Source: Pseudoxanthomonas sp. F37
GTDB taxonomy: Bacteria > Pseudomonadota > Gammaproteobacteria > Xanthomonadales > Xanthomonadaceae
Assembly: GCF_022965755.1 (NCBI RefSeq)
Contig: NZ_CP095187.1
Location: 1,736,001-1,800,000 of the forward strand
Direction: 5' to 3'
Length of the DNA: 64,000 nucleotides
Shown here: positions 10,701 through 20,285 of the stretch, piece by piece
Layout: the number at the start of each line of letters is the position of its first letter
Numbering within the stretch: the stretch's first letter is position 1
The notes under the pieces: generated by a model
What the model was told of the DNA's origin: nothing
What the model saw: the letters and a program-made list of their open reading frames with translations, nothing else
Databases searched by the model: none
Program-made: the position numbers and the translations under genes

Positions 10701-11540
10701 CCGTCATTCCAGCGCAAGCTGGAATCCATTGCCCGTCAGTGATGTCCATCCTTCCGTACGTCAGGAAGGCAACGGCAAGGTGGGTCCCAGCTTTCGCCGG
10801 GACGACGGACGGACGTGTCCGAACCTGTGCCATCACCGCCTTGCCGTCATTCCAGCGAAAGCTGGAATCCATTGCCCGTGAGTGATGTCTATCCTTCCGT
10901 ACGCCAGGAAGGCAACGGCAAGGTGGGTCCCAGCTTTCGCTGGGACGACGGTATTGAGGCGTGTCCGAAACCCGTGCTGCCACTGTTCTGCCGTCATTCC
11001 AGCGAAAGCTGGAATCCATTGCCCGTGAGTGATGTCTATCCTTCCGTACGCCAGGAAGGCAACGGCAAGGTGGGTCCCAGCTTTCGCTGGGACGACGGTA
11101 TTGAGGCGTGTCCGAAACCCGTGCTGCCACTGTTCTGCCGTCATTCCAGCGCAAGCTGGAATCCATTGCCCGTGAGTGATGCGCATCTTTCCGTACGTCA
11201 GGAAGGCAACGGCAAGGTGGGTCCCAGCTTTCGCTGGGACGACGGTATTGAGGCGTGTCCGAAATCCGTGCGGCCACTGTTCTGCCGTCATTCCAGCGCA
11301 AGCTGGAATCCATCACCCGTCAGTGATGCATATCCTTCCGTACGTCAGGGAAGCAACGGCAAGGTGGGTCCCAGCTTTCGCTGGGACGACGGTATTGAGG
11401 CGTATCCGAAATCCGTGCGGCCACTGTTCTGCCGTCATTCCAGCGAAAGCTGGAATCCATTGTCCATGAGTGACGTCCATCCTTCCGTACGCCAGGAAGG
11501 CAACGGCAAGGTGGGTCCCGGCTTTCGCCGGGACGACGGT
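10701..11540. repeat. Six tandem copies of a ~147-bp palindrome-bearing repeat
   Basis: Units begin at 10701, 10844, 10991, 11138, 11285 and 11432; four of the five steps are exactly 147 bp and the first is 143. Each unit starts with the hairpin ATTCCAGCGAAAGCTGGAAT, continues with a less conserved middle, and holds a second hairpin, GTCCCAGCTTTCGCTGGGAC. Single-base differences between units show divergence after duplication. Because 147 is divisible by three and stops are rare, several frames stay open across the array; I do not regard these as genes. Single related hairpin pairs occur at 30534-30635 and 35206-35308. This fills the gene-free stretch 10670-11553. Confidence 0.92.
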
Positions 11541-11553
11541 GGGCGCGTCGCCG

Positions 11554-11982
11554 TCAGGGACGGTAGGCGGGAGAGGACTCCTGCACCTTGCCGGGAGCCT
11601 TTGCGATGATCCGTGGGCGTAGCCACGCGGCGAAATCCGCTTCGCCGAGGCTGCCTTCCGACAGGCCGAGATACTGCGGATAGAGTTCGTGGTCCTCGGC
11701 CGACAGCGTGGCGCCGTTGAGCACGATGAAGACTTCGCAGGCCACGGCCGCCATGCGCTTGTTGCCGTCCACGAAGGGATGGTTGCGCGCCAGGCCGAAG
11801 GCCGTGGCGGCCGCCAGATCGGCCAGGTCCGGTACGGGTTGCCCATAGGCGTGCAGCTGCCTGGGGCGCGCGAGCGCCGATTCCAGCAATCCCTCGTCGC
11901 GAATGCCGGTGGCGCCGCCGTGCTCGGCCAACTGGCGGTCATGGATGGCCAGGGCCAGGGCCCGGCTGATCCAGACGATCAT
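11554..11982 (-). CDS. doc: Doc-type toxin (Fic fold)
   Basis: A 142-residue death-on-curing family protein. The active-site motif HPFVDGNKR (about residues 69-77) matches the Doc variant of the Fic motif, in which the changed loop turns AMP transfer into phosphorylation of elongation factor Tu. Other family features are the start WISRALALAIHD and GGATGIRDEGLLESAL. It lies ten bases after the stop of an AbrB-type antitoxin gene, the usual antitoxin-toxin order. The C-terminal part extends to the edge of the 147-bp repeat array, so the last ~15 residues may be variable. Chromosomal copies often serve as stress modules or addiction remnants. Confidence 0.9.
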   Translation of the reverse strand: MIVWISRALALAIHDRQLAEHGGATGIRDEGLLESALARPRQLHAYGQPVPDLADLAAATAFGLARNHPFVDGNKRMAAVACEVFIVLNGATLSAEDHELYPQYLGLSEGSLGEADFAAWLRPRIIAKAPGKVQESSPAYRP

Positions 11983-11992
11983 GGGCGCCGCA

Positions 11993-12214
11993 TCACTGCG
12001 CCAGCTTGTTGAGCAGGGTACGGCGACGGCGCATGACCTGCTCGGCCACGTCCATCTGCTCGGCCAGGGTGGGGTCGTACACCGTCAGGCGGATGCCGTC
12101 GGGCGTCTCCAGCGCGTGCAGCTCGTCGCCCTTCTCCAGGCGCAGACGGGACAGCAGCTCCTTGGGCAGGATGACGCCGGCGGAGTTGCCGACCGTGGTG
12201 ATCTTGAGCTTCAT
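11993..12214 (-). CDS. AbrB/MazE-like antitoxin
   Basis: A 73-residue protein with the swapped-hairpin AbrB DNA-binding domain at the N-terminus (MKLKITTVGNSAGVILPKEL) and a short C-terminal tail that would bind the toxin. The ATG is preceded by AAGGAGG at ideal spacing; upstream open frame is spurious. The pair probably represses its own promoter through the palindrome at 12233-12248. The partner is the Doc toxin gene directly downstream. A Phd-type antitoxin is the classical Doc partner, so AbrB-Doc is a hybrid combination, known from other chromosomes. Confidence 0.88.
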   Translation of the reverse strand: MKLKITTVGNSAGVILPKELLSRLRLEKGDELHALETPDGIRLTVYDPTLAEQMDVAEQVMRRRRTLLNKLAQ

Positions 12215-12232
12215 GGCCGCCTCCTTGGGTGT

Positions 12233-12248
12233 TATAACGTAGGTTATA
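12233..12248. promoter_or_regulatory. Palindrome in the toxin-antitoxin promoter
   Basis: TATAAC-GTAG-GTTATA, a perfect inverted repeat 19 bp upstream of the antitoxin start on the minus strand. AbrB-type antitoxins bind AT-rich palindromes and repress their own operon, so this is a likely autoregulatory operator overlapping the promoter. Confidence 0.6.
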
Positions 12249-12308
12249 TTGAGGCGTGTGGGGCCTGGAAGCAAGCTGCACGTCTTTCTCGCCATGTGAG
12301 ATCTCAAG

Positions 12309-12324
12309 GTGTACAAATGTACAC
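12309..12324. promoter_or_regulatory. LexA2-type operator (SOS box)
   Basis: GTGTAC-AAAT-GTACAC, a perfect palindrome ending two bases before the lexA start codon. GTAC-N4-GTAC/GTGC-like boxes are the type described for LexA2 repressors linked to imuA-imuB-dnaE2. Position implies autorepression of the whole damage operon. Confidence 0.75.
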
Positions 12325-12326
12325 CT

Positions 12327-12932
12327 ATGAACTCCCTCGACCTGCCTCCCCAACGTGCCGCCGTCCTGGCCTTCCTGCGCCGGGAACTGGCGGCCGGGCG
12401 CGCGCCCAGCCTGGCGGACATCGCCGTGGCCTTCGGTTTCGCGTCCCGCAATGCCGCGCAGAAGCATGTGCAGGCCCTGGTGGCCGATGGGCTGCTGGAG
12501 CAGGCCCCAGGCCAGAAGCGCGGCCTGCGCCTGCCCGGCGGCACAGCCGACCTGCTGCCGTTGCCGGTGCTGGGGCGGGTGGCGGCCGGCCAGCCGATCG
12601 GGGCCGACATCGGTCTGGATGAGCAGTTGTGGCTGGACCGCCGGCTGTTCTCGCCGCAACCCGATTACCTGCTGAAGGTGCAGGGCGATTCGATGATCGA
12701 CGACGGCATCGTCGACGGCGACCTGGTCGGCGTGCATCGCACGCCCGAGGCACGCAACGGCCAGACCGTGGTGGCCCGCATCGATGGCGAACTGACCATC
12801 AAGCGGCTGCAGCGCGAACGCCGTCGCATCCGCCTGCTGCCGCGCAACCCCGCCCATGCGCCCATCGACGTGCAGCCGGGGCAGGACTTCGCCATCGAAG
12901 GCGTGTACTGCGGCCTGGTGCGCCGCGGCTGA
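12327..12932 (+). CDS. lexA: LexA repressor (LexA2 type, mutasome-linked)
   Basis: A 201-residue SOS repressor. The N-terminal winged helix (about 1-65) contains the recognition region FASRNAAQKHVQAL, typical of LexA. The self-cleavage site is the Ala-Gly in GRVAAGQP (about residue 85), the catalytic Ser is in QGDSMIDDGI and the Lys in DGELTIKRL. RecA bound to single-stranded DNA stimulates self-cleavage and derepression. I chose ATG 12327; the GTG at 12309 would place the operator inside the gene. No Shine-Dalgarno fits before 12327 because the operator ends at 12324, so the mRNA leader may be very short. imuA follows after one base. Confidence 0.93.
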   Translation: MNSLDLPPQRAAVLAFLRRELAAGRAPSLADIAVAFGFASRNAAQKHVQALVADGLLEQAPGQKRGLRLPGGTADLLPLPVLGRVAAGQPIGADIGLDEQLWLDRRLFSPQPDYLLKVQGDSMIDDGIVDGDLVGVHRTPEARNGQTVVARIDGELTIKRLQRERRRIRLLPRNPAHAPIDVQPGQDFAIEGVYCGLVRRG

Positions 12933-12933
12933 C

Positions 12934-13560
12934 ATGGGCGCTGTCGTCGCCCTCGATACGCTGCTGGCCGCGCGCACGCTGTGGCATGCCGGACGCAGCA
13001 CGGCCATCGCCGCCGATGGCGAGCCTACCGGCCACGCCGCCCTCGATGCGCTGCTGCCGCAGGGCGGCTGGCCCCGGCGCGCGTTGACCGAATTGCTGCT
13101 GCCTGCCGACGGCGTGGGCGAACTGGCGCTGCTGCTGCCGACGCTGGCGCGCATGACCCAGGCCGGCAGCACCGTGGCGGTGATCGCGCCGCCGTACATT
13201 CCCTATGCGCCCGCGTGGCAGGCCGCCGGCGTGGATCTGGCGCTGCTGGAAATCGTGGAAGCCGCGCCGCGCGACGCGCTGTGGGCGTTCGAGCAGTGCC
13301 TGCGCAGCGGCGCCTGTGCTGCCGTGCTGGGCTGGCCGGTGCAGGCGGATGGACCTGCGCTGCGTCGCCTGCAGGTCGCTGCCGACAGTGGCGAATGCCT
13401 CGGCTTCGCGCTGCGCGAGCGCCGCCATGCGGCCAATCCCTCGGCGGCCGCATTGCGGCTGGAAGCGGTGCGCGATCCCCAGGGTGCCACGGCCTGGCAG
13501 GTGCGGAAGTGCCGCGGCGGCCCGGCGCCGGCGCAGCCCTTCGCGCTGGTCGCGCATTGA
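12934..13560 (+). CDS. imuA: ImuA (SulA/RecA-like mutasome protein)
   Basis: A 208-residue protein of the ImuA family, recognised from position between lexA and imuB and from motifs such as ALDALLPQGGWPRRALTELL and a RecA-like core (VAVIAPPYIPYAPAWQAAGV). A Walker A motif is not intact. In other bacteria ImuA works with ImuB and DnaE2 in damage-induced mutagenic synthesis across lesions. The ATG lies one base after the lexA stop; an upstream open frame within lexA is spurious. It is co-transcribed with lexA and so should be SOS-inducible. Confidence 0.88.
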   Translation: MGAVVALDTLLAARTLWHAGRSTAIAADGEPTGHAALDALLPQGGWPRRALTELLLPADGVGELALLLPTLARMTQAGSTVAVIAPPYIPYAPAWQAAGVDLALLEIVEAAPRDALWAFEQCLRSGACAAVLGWPVQADGPALRRLQVAADSGECLGFALRERRHAANPSAAALRLEAVRDPQGATAWQVRKCRGGPAPAQPFALVAH

Positions 13561-13569
13561 GGTCCGCAC

Positions 13570-14988
13570 ATGCTCTGGGCCTGTGTACTGCTGCCGCAGC
13601 TGGCGCTGGACGCCGTCCTCCGGCGCTTGCCTGATCCTGACGCGCCGCTGGCGCTGGTCGGCGGCGCCGTGCAGCTGCGCACCCTGCATGCGGTGAATGC
13701 CGCCGCCGCGCAGGCGGGCCTGCGGGCCGGCATGCGCCTGACCGCCGCGCACGCGCTGCTGCCGGAGTTCGCCCTGGTGGAACACGACCCCTCGGCCGAA
13801 GCGCGCTGGCAGCGCTTCCTCGCCGCCTGGGCCTACCGCCACAGCTCGCTGGTCAGCGCGCAGTGGCCGGGATGCCTGGTGCTGGAGGTGCGCGCCAGCT
13901 TCCGCCTGCTGGGACCGTGGCCGCGCATCGAGGCGCGCCTGCGCGAGGAACTGGGCATGCTGGGGTTCCAGCATCGGCTTGCGCTGGCGCCCACGCCGCG
14001 CGCGGCGCATGTGTTCGCAGGCCTGCGCGACGGCCTGGCGGTGATGCAGCCGGCGGCGATGGCGGAGATGCTGGACCGCGTGCCGGTGCGCCGCGCCCGC
14101 CTGCCGGACGATGCCGGCGAACGCCTGCACCGCATGGGTATCCGCGACCTGCGCACGCTGCGCGGCTTGCCCCGCGACAGCCTGCGCCGCCGCTTCGGCC
14201 TGCCGGTGCTGGAACACCTGGACCGCCTGTACGGACAGGCCGACGATCCGCTGGCGTACTACGCGCCGCCGGACCACTTCGATGCACGCATCGAACTCGG
14301 CTACGAAGTCGAGAGCCACATGGCGCTGCTGTTCCCGCTGCGCCGGCTGATCGGTGACCTGTGCACCTACCTGTCCATCCGCGACGGTGGCGTGCAGCGC
14401 TTCGTGCTGCGCCTGGAACACGAGCAAGGCCATACCGATGTCGAGGTGGGCCTGCTGGCCGCCGAGCGCGAGCCGGCCATGCTGTTCGAACTGACCCGCA
14501 ACCGCCTGGAGCGTGTGCAGATCGCGCAGCCGGTGGTGGGTGTGCGCCTGCTGGCGCGCGAACTGCCGCCGTTCGTACCCGCTGCGCGCGACCTGTTCGA
14601 CACCCGCCCGCAGCAGCAGCTGCCGTGGCCGCAGCTGCGCGAACGCCTGCGCGCGCGCCTGGGCGACGAGGCCGTGCATCGCGTGGCGCCGGCCGGTGAT
14701 CCGCGTCCGGAGCGCGCATGGCGATGCGTACAGGGCGATGGCGGGCGCATCGAACAGGCACCCCTGCGCCCGCCGCGTCCCACCTGGTTGTTGTCGCAGC
14801 CGGTGCCGCTGCGCGATCCGCACCCGCGTATCGTCTCCGGCCCCGAACGGCTGGAAAGCGGCTGGTGGGACGGTCAGGACGCGCGCCGCGACTACTACGT
14901 GCTGGAGACCTCGCAGGGCCAGCGCGCCTGGGCCTTCGCGCCGCCGGGCGAGCAGGGCGGCTGGATGCTGCACGGGTGGTTCGCATGA
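13570..14988 (+). CDS. imuB: ImuB (inactive Y-family polymerase-like protein)
   Basis: A 472-residue Y-family polymerase homologue. The region where active polymerases have the SxDE catalytic carboxylates reads [13 protein letters not shown], and the first metal-binding Asp motif is replaced by [11 protein letters not shown], so it should not polymerise. A helix-hairpin-helix region ([17 protein letters not shown]) and little-finger region follow. A possible sliding-clamp contact is QQQLPWPQL (about residue 352). ImuB is the hub that brings DnaE2 to the clamp. The imuA gap is nine bases, and dnaE2 overlaps its stop by four bases. Confidence 0.9.
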   Translation: MLWACVLLPQLALDAVLRRLPDPDAPLALVGGAVQLRTLHAVNAAAAQAGLRAGMRLTAAHALLPEFALVEHDPSAEARWQRFLAAWAYRHSSLVSAQWPGCLVLEVRASFRLLGPWPRIEARLREELGMLGFQHRLALAPTPRAAHVFAGLRDGLAVMQPAAMAEMLDRVPVRRARLPDDAGERLHRMGIRDLRTLRGLPRDSLRRRFGLPVLEHLDRLYGQADDPLAYYAPPDHFDARIELGYEVESHMALLFPLRRLIGDLCTYLSIRDGGVQRFVLRLEHEQGHTDVEVGLLAAEREPAMLFELTRNRLERVQIAQPVVGVRLLARELPPFVPAARDLFDTRPQQQLPWPQLRERLRARLGDEAVHRVAPAGDPRPERAWRCVQGDGGRIEQAPLRPPRPTWLLSQPVPLRDPHPRIVSGPERLESGWWDGQDARRDYYVLETSQGQRAWAFAPPGEQGGWMLHGWFA

Positions 14989-17900
14989 GCCGCGACGAGG
15001 AGCGCGGCGACTACCCGGGCGCGCACGTGCCGCGCGCCTGGGAGACCGCGCACCGGCTGCGGGCGCATGCGGCGGCCAATGACGATGCGCCCGCCGACGA
15101 TGGCTTGCCGGCCTATGCCGAACTGCACTGCCTGTCGGATTTCTCTTTCCTGCGTGGCGCCTCCAGTGCGGAGGACCTGTTCGTCCGCGCCAAGCATTGT
15201 GGCTACCAGGCGCTGGCGATCACCGACGAATGCTCGCTGGCCGGCATCGTGCGCGGGCTGGAAGCCTCGCGGGCCACCGGGCTGAGGCTGATCGTCGGCA
15301 GCGAGTTCACCTTGAAGTGCGGGTTGAAGTGCGTGCTGCTGGTGGAAACCCTCGCAGGATACGTGCGCCTGTGCGAAGTGATCACCACCGCGCGCCGCGC
15401 GAGCCCCAAGGGCACCTATGCGTTGACGCGGCAGGACGTGGAGCGGGTGCTGGGCGATGGCGATCCGGAAACCGGCGGGCTGTTCGCGCTGTGGCTGCCG
15501 GCGCGCATGCCGGATGAAGCGCAGGGGCTTTGGCTGCAACAGGTGTTCGGCGCGCGTGCGCACCTGGCGGTGGAACTGCATCGCGAGCATGACGATGCCG
15601 CACGCCTGCAGCAGCTGCTCGATCTGTCCGCGCGGCTGGCGATGCCGGCCGTGGCGGCCGGCGACGTGCACATGGACGTGCGCCGGCAACGGATGCTGCA
15701 GGACACGATGACGGCGATCCGCCATGCGTTGCCGCTGGCCGAGTGCGGGGGGCACCTGTTCCGCAACGGCGAACGCCATCTGCGCACACGCCGGGCGTTG
15801 GGCAACATCCACCCGCATGCATTGCTCGAAGGGGCGGCCGCGTTGGCGCGGCGCTGCACCTTCTCGATGGAAGAGGTGAAGTACCGCTATCCGGCCGAAC
15901 TGGTGCCCCACGGCCACACGCCGGCCAGCTGGCTGCGCGAGCTGACCGAGCGGGGCATGCGCGAACGCTGGAAGGGCGATGTGCCGCCGGCCATCGTCGC
16001 CCAGATCGACGACGAACTGGCCCTCATCGCCAGACTGGAATACGAAGCGTTCTTCCTCACCGTGGAGGACATCGTCCGTTTCGCGAAATCGCAGGGCATC
16101 CTCTGCCAGGGGCGTGGTTCTTCGGCCAATTCCGCCGTGTGCTACGCCCTGGGCATTACCGTGGTGAACCCCGGGGAGAGCCGGCTGCTGATGGCGCGCT
16201 TCCTGTCCGAGGAGCGTGGCGAACCACCGGACATCGATGTCGACTTCGAGCACGCACGGCGCGAGGAGGTGCTGCAGTACGTCTATGGCAAGTATGGCCG
16301 CCGTCGTGCGGCGCTGGCCGCCACCGTCATCCGCTATCGCGGCAAGAGCGCGGTGCGCGACGTGGCCAAGGCCTTCGGCCTGCCGCCGGACCAGATCGCG
16401 CTGCTGGCCGAATGCTTCGGCTGGGGCAATGGCGAGACGCCGATGGAACAGCGCCTGCGGGAAGCCGGCTTCGACCCTGACAATCCGCTGATCCGACGCG
16501 TACTGGCGGTGACGGCGCAGCTGCGCGGCCATCCGCGCCATCTCTCCCAGCATGTCGGCGGCTTCGTCATCAACGACGGGCCGCTGTCCGAGGTCGTGCC
16601 GGTGGAGAACGCGGCGATGGCCGACCGCACCATCATCCAATGGGACAAGGACGACCTGGAGACGATGAAGTTGCTGAAGGTCGATTGCCTGGCCCTCGGC
16701 ATGCTGACCTGCATCCAGAAGGCCGTGGAGCTGGTGGCGAAGCATCGCGGTTACAGGATCGACCTGGCGCACGAGCCGCCCGCAGGGGACGGACCCACCT
16801 ACGCCATGATCCAGGCCGCCGACACCGTGGGCGTGTTCCAGATCGAGTCGCGCGCGCAGATGAGCATGCTGCCGCGGTTGAAACCCCGCAATTTCTACGA
16901 CCTGGTGATCGAAGTGGCCATCGTGCGCCCCGGCCCCATCCAGGGCGGCATGGTGCATCCGTACCTGCGGCGCCGGCAGGGCAAGGAAGCGGTGACGTAT
17001 CCCTCCAGGGGTATCGAAGCCATCCTCGGCAATACGCTGGGCATCCCGCTGTTCCAGGAGCAGGTGATGGAACTGGTGATCCATGCCGGCTACACACCGT
17101 CGGAGGCCGATGGCCTGCGCCGTTCGATGGCGGCGTGGGGCAGGGGCGGGGACATGGCGCCGCATCGCGACAAGATCCGTCGGCTGATGGAGAAGAAGAA
17201 TTATTCCCCGGAGTTCATCGACCAGATCTTCGAACAGATCAAGGGTTTCGGCTCCTACGGCTTTCCGCAGAGCCATGCGGCGTCCTTCGCCAAGCTGGTC
17301 TACATCAGCTGCTGGTTGAAGCGGCACGAGCCGGCGGCGTTCGTGTGCGCGCTGCTCAATGCGCAGCCGATGGGGTTCTATTCGGCCAGCCAGATCGTGC
17401 AGGACGCACGCCGCGGGCATGGCGGGCGGCGCGGCATCGAGGTACGGCCGGTCGATGTGACGTGCAGCGACTGGGACAACACCCTGGAAGGCGGGCATGC
17501 GCGTGTGGGGGCGGACGATGGCGGGCAGGCCGCGCTGCGGCTGGGCATGCGCCAGGTCAATGGCCTGTCCGAGGCGACGGCGAGGGCGATCATGTCCGCA
17601 CGCGCACAGCGCCCTTTCGCCGACGTGCGCGACCTGTGCCTGCGCGCCGACCTCGACGAGAAGGCACGCAGTGCGCTGGCCGAAGCAGGCGCACTGCAGT
17701 CGCTTGCCGGCCATCGCCACGCGGCGCGTTGGGCGGTGGCCGGCGTCGAGCGCCAGCGTCCGTTGTTGCCTGGAAGTCCCGACGAGGACGATATCGTGCT
17801 TCCCGCACCGAGCCGGGTCGAAGACGTGCTGTCGGATTACCGCGTCACCGGATTGACGCTGGGCGTGCATCCACTGGCGTTGCTGCGGGAGCGCCTGCGC

Positions 17901-18230
17901 CGGCAGCGGGTGGTCGATTCGCGCCAACTGCAGGACCTGCCGCACGGGCGTGGCGTGCATGTGGCCGGCATTGTCACCCAGCGCCAGCGGCCGGGGACGG
18001 CCAGCGGCGTCATCTTCGTCACCCTGGAAGACGAGCATGGCGTGGTCAACGTGGTGGTCTGGGCGCGCATCGCCGAACGCCGGCGCAAGGCGCTGCTGGG
18101 CGCACGCCTGTTGGGCGTGCGCGGACGCTGGGAGCACGTCGACGGCGTGCGCCACCTGATCGCCCACGACCTGCATGATTTCAGCCATCTGCTGGGCGAG
18201 CTGGACACCCGTTCGCGCGATTTCCACTGA
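14985..18230 (+). CDS. dnaE2: Error-prone DNA polymerase DnaE2
   Basis: A 1081-residue C-family polymerase of normal DnaE2 length. It has the PHP domain start ([20 protein letters not shown]), the catalytic palm motif [15 protein letters not shown] (about residue 413), helix-hairpin-helix, and a C-terminal OB fold ([16 protein letters not shown]). It performs mutagenic translesion synthesis with ImuA and ImuB and lacks the replicative tau-binding role. The ATG overlaps the imuB TGA, giving translational coupling, and upstream open frame inside imuB is not used. The large antisense frame over this gene is a codon-bias shadow. Confidence 0.95.
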   Translation: MSRDEERGDYPGAHVPRAWETAHRLRAHAAANDDAPADDGLPAYAELHCLSDFSFLRGASSAEDLFVRAKHCGYQALAITDECSLAGIVRGLEASRATGLRLIVGSEFTLKCGLKCVLLVETLAGYVRLCEVITTARRASPKGTYALTRQDVERVLGDGDPETGGLFALWLPARMPDEAQGLWLQQVFGARAHLAVELHREHDDAARLQQLLDLSARLAMPAVAAGDVHMDVRRQRMLQDTMTAIRHALPLAECGGHLFRNGERHLRTRRALGNIHPHALLEGAAALARRCTFSMEEVKYRYPAELVPHGHTPASWLRELTERGMRERWKGDVPPAIVAQIDDELALIARLEYEAFFLTVEDIVRFAKSQGILCQGRGSSANSAVCYALGITVVNPGESRLLMARFLSEERGEPPDIDVDFEHARREEVLQYVYGKYGRRRAALAATVIRYRGKSAVRDVAKAFGLPPDQIALLAECFGWGNGETPMEQRLREAGFDPDNPLIRRVLAVTAQLRGHPRHLSQHVGGFVINDGPLSEVVPVENAAMADRTIIQWDKDDLETMKLLKVDCLALGMLTCIQKAVELVAKHRGYRIDLAHEPPAGDGPTYAMIQAADTVGVFQIESRAQMSMLPRLKPRNFYDLVIEVAIVRPGPIQGGMVHPYLRRRQGKEAVTYPSRGIEAILGNTLGIPLFQEQVMELVIHAGYTPSEADGLRRSMAAWGRGGDMAPHRDKIRRLMEKKNYSPEFIDQIFEQIKGFGSYGFPQSHAASFAKLVYISCWLKRHEPAAFVCALLNAQPMGFYSASQIVQDARRGHGGRRGIEVRPVDVTCSDWDNTLEGGHARVGADDGGQAALRLGMRQVNGLSEATARAIMSARAQRPFADVRDLCLRADLDEKARSALAEAGALQSLAGHRHAARWAVAGVERQRPLLPGSPDEDDIVLPAPSRVEDVLSDYRVTGLTLGVHPLALLRERLRRQRVVDSRQLQDLPHGRGVHVAGIVTQRQRPGTASGVIFVTLEDEHGVVNVVVWARIAERRRKALLGARLLGVRGRWEHVDGVRHLIAHDLHDFSHLLGELDTRSRDFH

Positions 18231-18238
18231 GGACGACG

Positions 18239-18877
18239 ATGCACGCGCTCTCCATGCTGGCCGAGGACCTGTTTGCGCCTGCGATGGTGCAACTGGTGGA
18301 CGATGCCGAAGGCGGCATCCGCTACTGGCCGGATGCCATCGATCCTGCGACCGCACGGCGCTGGTTCGAGCTGCTGCGCGCGGGCGCCGCCTGGACGCAT
18401 CTGCAGCGTCCGATGTACGACCGCATCGTCGACGTGCCTCGGCTGCTGGCGAACTACGCCGTGGACGCATTGCCGGACGACCTTCCGCTGGCGCAGTTGC
18501 TGGCCTGCGTGCAGGCGAGGGCGCCCGCGCCCTACTCGCGCATCGGCATGAACCTCTACCGCGACGGCAACGACAGCGTCGCCATGCATGGCGACAAGCT
18601 GCACACCGTGGCGTCCGGCCATCCGATCACGCTGGTGTCGCTGGGCGCGCCGCGGCGCATGCTGATCCGTGCGCGCACGGGCCGGCGCGAGACGCTGGCG
18701 GTGGATCTGCAGCCGGGCAGCGTGCTTTCGATGAGCCACGCCTCGCAGAGCACGCATGAACACGGCATTCCGAAGACCCGTCGTGCGCAGGGGTCGCGGA
18801 TCAGCGTGGTGTTCCGGGTGAGGCCGCCGAGTTCCCCTCTCCCTGCGCAGCGGGGAGAGGGTGCCGCAGGCGGGTGA
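18239..18877 (+). CDS. alkB: AlkB-like 2-oxoglutarate/Fe(II) DNA dealkylase
   Basis: A 212-residue AlkB family dioxygenase. Motifs are MNLYRDGNDSVAMHGDK, holding the iron-binding His-x-Asp (HGD), the second iron His in STHEHGIPKT, and the 2-oxoglutarate Arg in RISVVFR. The family removes methyl lesions such as 1-methyladenine and 3-methylcytosine by oxidation. The gene starts eight bases after dnaE2 with GAGGA before the ATG, so it is probably the last gene of the LexA2 operon. The final ~17 residues are encoded by a dispersed repeat (18834-18883), so the native C-terminus was probably near RISVVFR. Confidence 0.9.
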   Translation: MHALSMLAEDLFAPAMVQLVDDAEGGIRYWPDAIDPATARRWFELLRAGAAWTHLQRPMYDRIVDVPRLLANYAVDALPDDLPLAQLLACVQARAPAPYSRIGMNLYRDGNDSVAMHGDKLHTVASGHPITLVSLGAPRRMLIRARTGRRETLAVDLQPGSVLSMSHASQSTHEHGIPKTRRAQGSRISVVFRVRPPSSPLPAQRGEGAAGG

Positions 18878-19011
18878 GGGGCGAGCGGGGAAGGGATGCT
18901 TCTGCCGAGATCGAAGGTCAGCGTTCGTCTGTCATCAGAGTGCGGACTTTCTGCGCGAAGAGCGCCCCTCATCCGCCTGCGGCACCTTCTCCCCGCAGGC
19001 GGGGAGAAGGG
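18834..19011. repeat. Inverted pair of ~49-bp dispersed repeats
   Basis: The left copy (18834-18883) and right copy (18963-19011) are near-exact reverse complements with an 80-bp spacer. Each contains its own hairpin (CTCCCTGCGCAGCGGGGAG or CTCCCCGCAGGCGGGGAG) next to CTCATCCGCCTGCGGC. This is a REP-pair layout. It lies between the convergent alkB and flgL genes and may act in transcription ending. Confidence 0.8.
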
Positions 19012-19017
19012 CACATA

Positions 19018-19045
19018 CAAAAAATCGCCGCGACGTATCGCGGCG
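19018..19045 (-). terminator. Intrinsic terminator of the flg operon
   Basis: On the minus strand an 8-bp GC-rich stem (CGCCGCGA/TCGCGGCG) with a four-base loop is followed by ATTTTTT. It stands 38 bases after the flgL stop. A textbook rho-independent terminator. Confidence 0.88.
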
Positions 19046-19082
19046 TGAAGGCAAGGACTGCTTGAAAGGGCGTGGCCCGCCG

Positions 19083-20285
19083 TCAGCCCATCAGCTTGAA
19101 CAGCGACAGCGACTGCATCTGCATGAAGACCGTCTGCGCGGCCTGCAGGGCGGTGTTCTCCATCTGGTAGCGGCCGATGGCCTCGGCCCAGTCCAGGTCG
19201 CGCAGGGTGGACAGCGTGCCCTGCAGGGTGATGTTGTTGGCCTCGCGCAGCGCCGCCGCGTCATCGATGGCGGACAGTTGCGCGCCGCCGCTGGCGCGCG
19301 CGTCGATCATCTTGCTCTGCGCGGTGGCGATGTCGCGCATGGCGGCCTGCAGCTCGTTCTGCATGGCCGCGCGTTGCGCGTCGGTGGTGGGGTTGGTGTC
19401 CAGCGTCGTGATCAGCCCCTGCACCGTGGCGAAGATGTCGCGCGAGCCGGCCGGGCCCAGCGTGAAGCTGTCGCCGTTGGCCGGCTGGCCGTCGATCCTC
19501 ATCTGCACGCCGGCGAAGGCGATGCTCTCGCCCTTGGCGTAGGTGCCGGTGGTGACGACGGCACCTCCGGCATCGGTCACCTGGTAGGTGTCGCCCGCGC
19601 CGAAGCTGAGCGTATAGGTGCCTGCGTCCCAGGCTGTGGAATCGGTCACGCCGAAGCCCATCAGCAGGCCGGTGCCGGTGTTGCCCGCGGCCGGCTGGCC
19701 GTCGATGCGGCCATCGCCGGTGCGCAGGCGCAGGAACACCTCGCTGCCCGGCAGGGTGTCGGCGACGAACATGTCCGGCGCCACTTCCACCTGCCGCTGG
19801 GTCTGGTCGCCGCTGTAGATCACGTTGCCACCGGCGATCGCGAACGGCGCGCTGCCGTCGCTGGTGCCGCCGAACAGGTAGCGTCCCGCGCCGTCGGTGC
19901 TGTTGGCCAGGTCCAGCAGGCCGGCGTAGATCGCCTTCAGTTCGGTGCTGATCGCTTTCCGGCTGTCTTCGCCCATGGCGGCGTTGTTGGCCTGGATGAC
20001 CAGTTCGTTGACGCGCGCCATCGCATCGCCCACCTGGGTCAGCGCGTTCTCCTGCAGGCCCAGCCGGTTCTGCACAGCGCTGGCGTTCATGCCGAAGCGC
20101 TCGAGCTCGGCCACGGCACGGTCCAGGCCGACGGCCGTGCCGGCGGCGACCGGGTCGTCCTTGGCGGTGACCAGGCGCTGGCCGCTGGCGAGCTGCTGCT
20201 GGGTGTGCGCCAGCTTCGCCTGCTTGGTCAGCATCGTGCTGATCGACTGCTGGTACATCATGCCGGTGGAGATGCGGTAGTTCAT
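19083..20285 (-). CDS. flgL: Flagellar hook-filament junction protein FlgL
   Basis: A 400-residue FlgL (HAP3). The N-terminal flagellin-like coiled coil begins MNYRISTGMMYQQSISTML and contains AKDDPVAAG; the C-terminal coiled coil ends LQAAQTVFMQMQSLSLFKLMG. The variable centre (about 150-290) forms the exposed domain. FlgL is exported by the flagellar type III system and joins the hook to the filament together with FlgK. ATG 20285 overlaps the flgK stop by four bases; the much longer open frame upstream is a shadow of flgK. It is the last gene before the terminator at 19018. Confidence 0.95.
   Translation of the reverse strand: MNYRISTGMMYQQSISTMLTKQAKLAHTQQQLASGQRLVTAKDDPVAAGTAVGLDRAVAELERFGMNASAVQNRLGLQENALTQVGDAMARVNELVIQANNAAMGEDSRKAISTELKAIYAGLLDLANSTDGAGRYLFGGTSDGSAPFAIAGGNVIYSGDQTQRQVEVAPDMFVADTLPGSEVFLRLRTGDGRIDGQPAAGNTGTGLLMGFGVTDSTAWDAGTYTLSFGAGDTYQVTDAGGAVVTTGTYAKGESIAFAGVQMRIDGQPANGDSFTLGPAGSRDIFATVQGLITTLDTNPTTDAQRAAMQNELQAAMRDIATAQSKMIDARASGGAQLSAIDDAAALREANNITLQGTLSTLRDLDWAEAIGRYQMENTALQAAQTVFMQMQSLSLFKLMG

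Noticed and set aside
10701-11540. Possible CRISPR array
   Set aside because: Units are 147 bp and alike throughout, with no short repeat alternating with unique spacers and no cas genes.
10815-11609. A 264-residue open frame and several antisense frames across the 147-bp array
   Set aside because: They are products of a repeat with a length divisible by three and few stops; the peptide is itself the repeat and no start signal or family supports it.
14895-18470. A 1191-residue antisense open frame over dnaE2
   Set aside because: High-GC third-position bias leaves the opposite strand open; His/Gln/Arg-rich composition is a shadow, and dnaE2 is certain.
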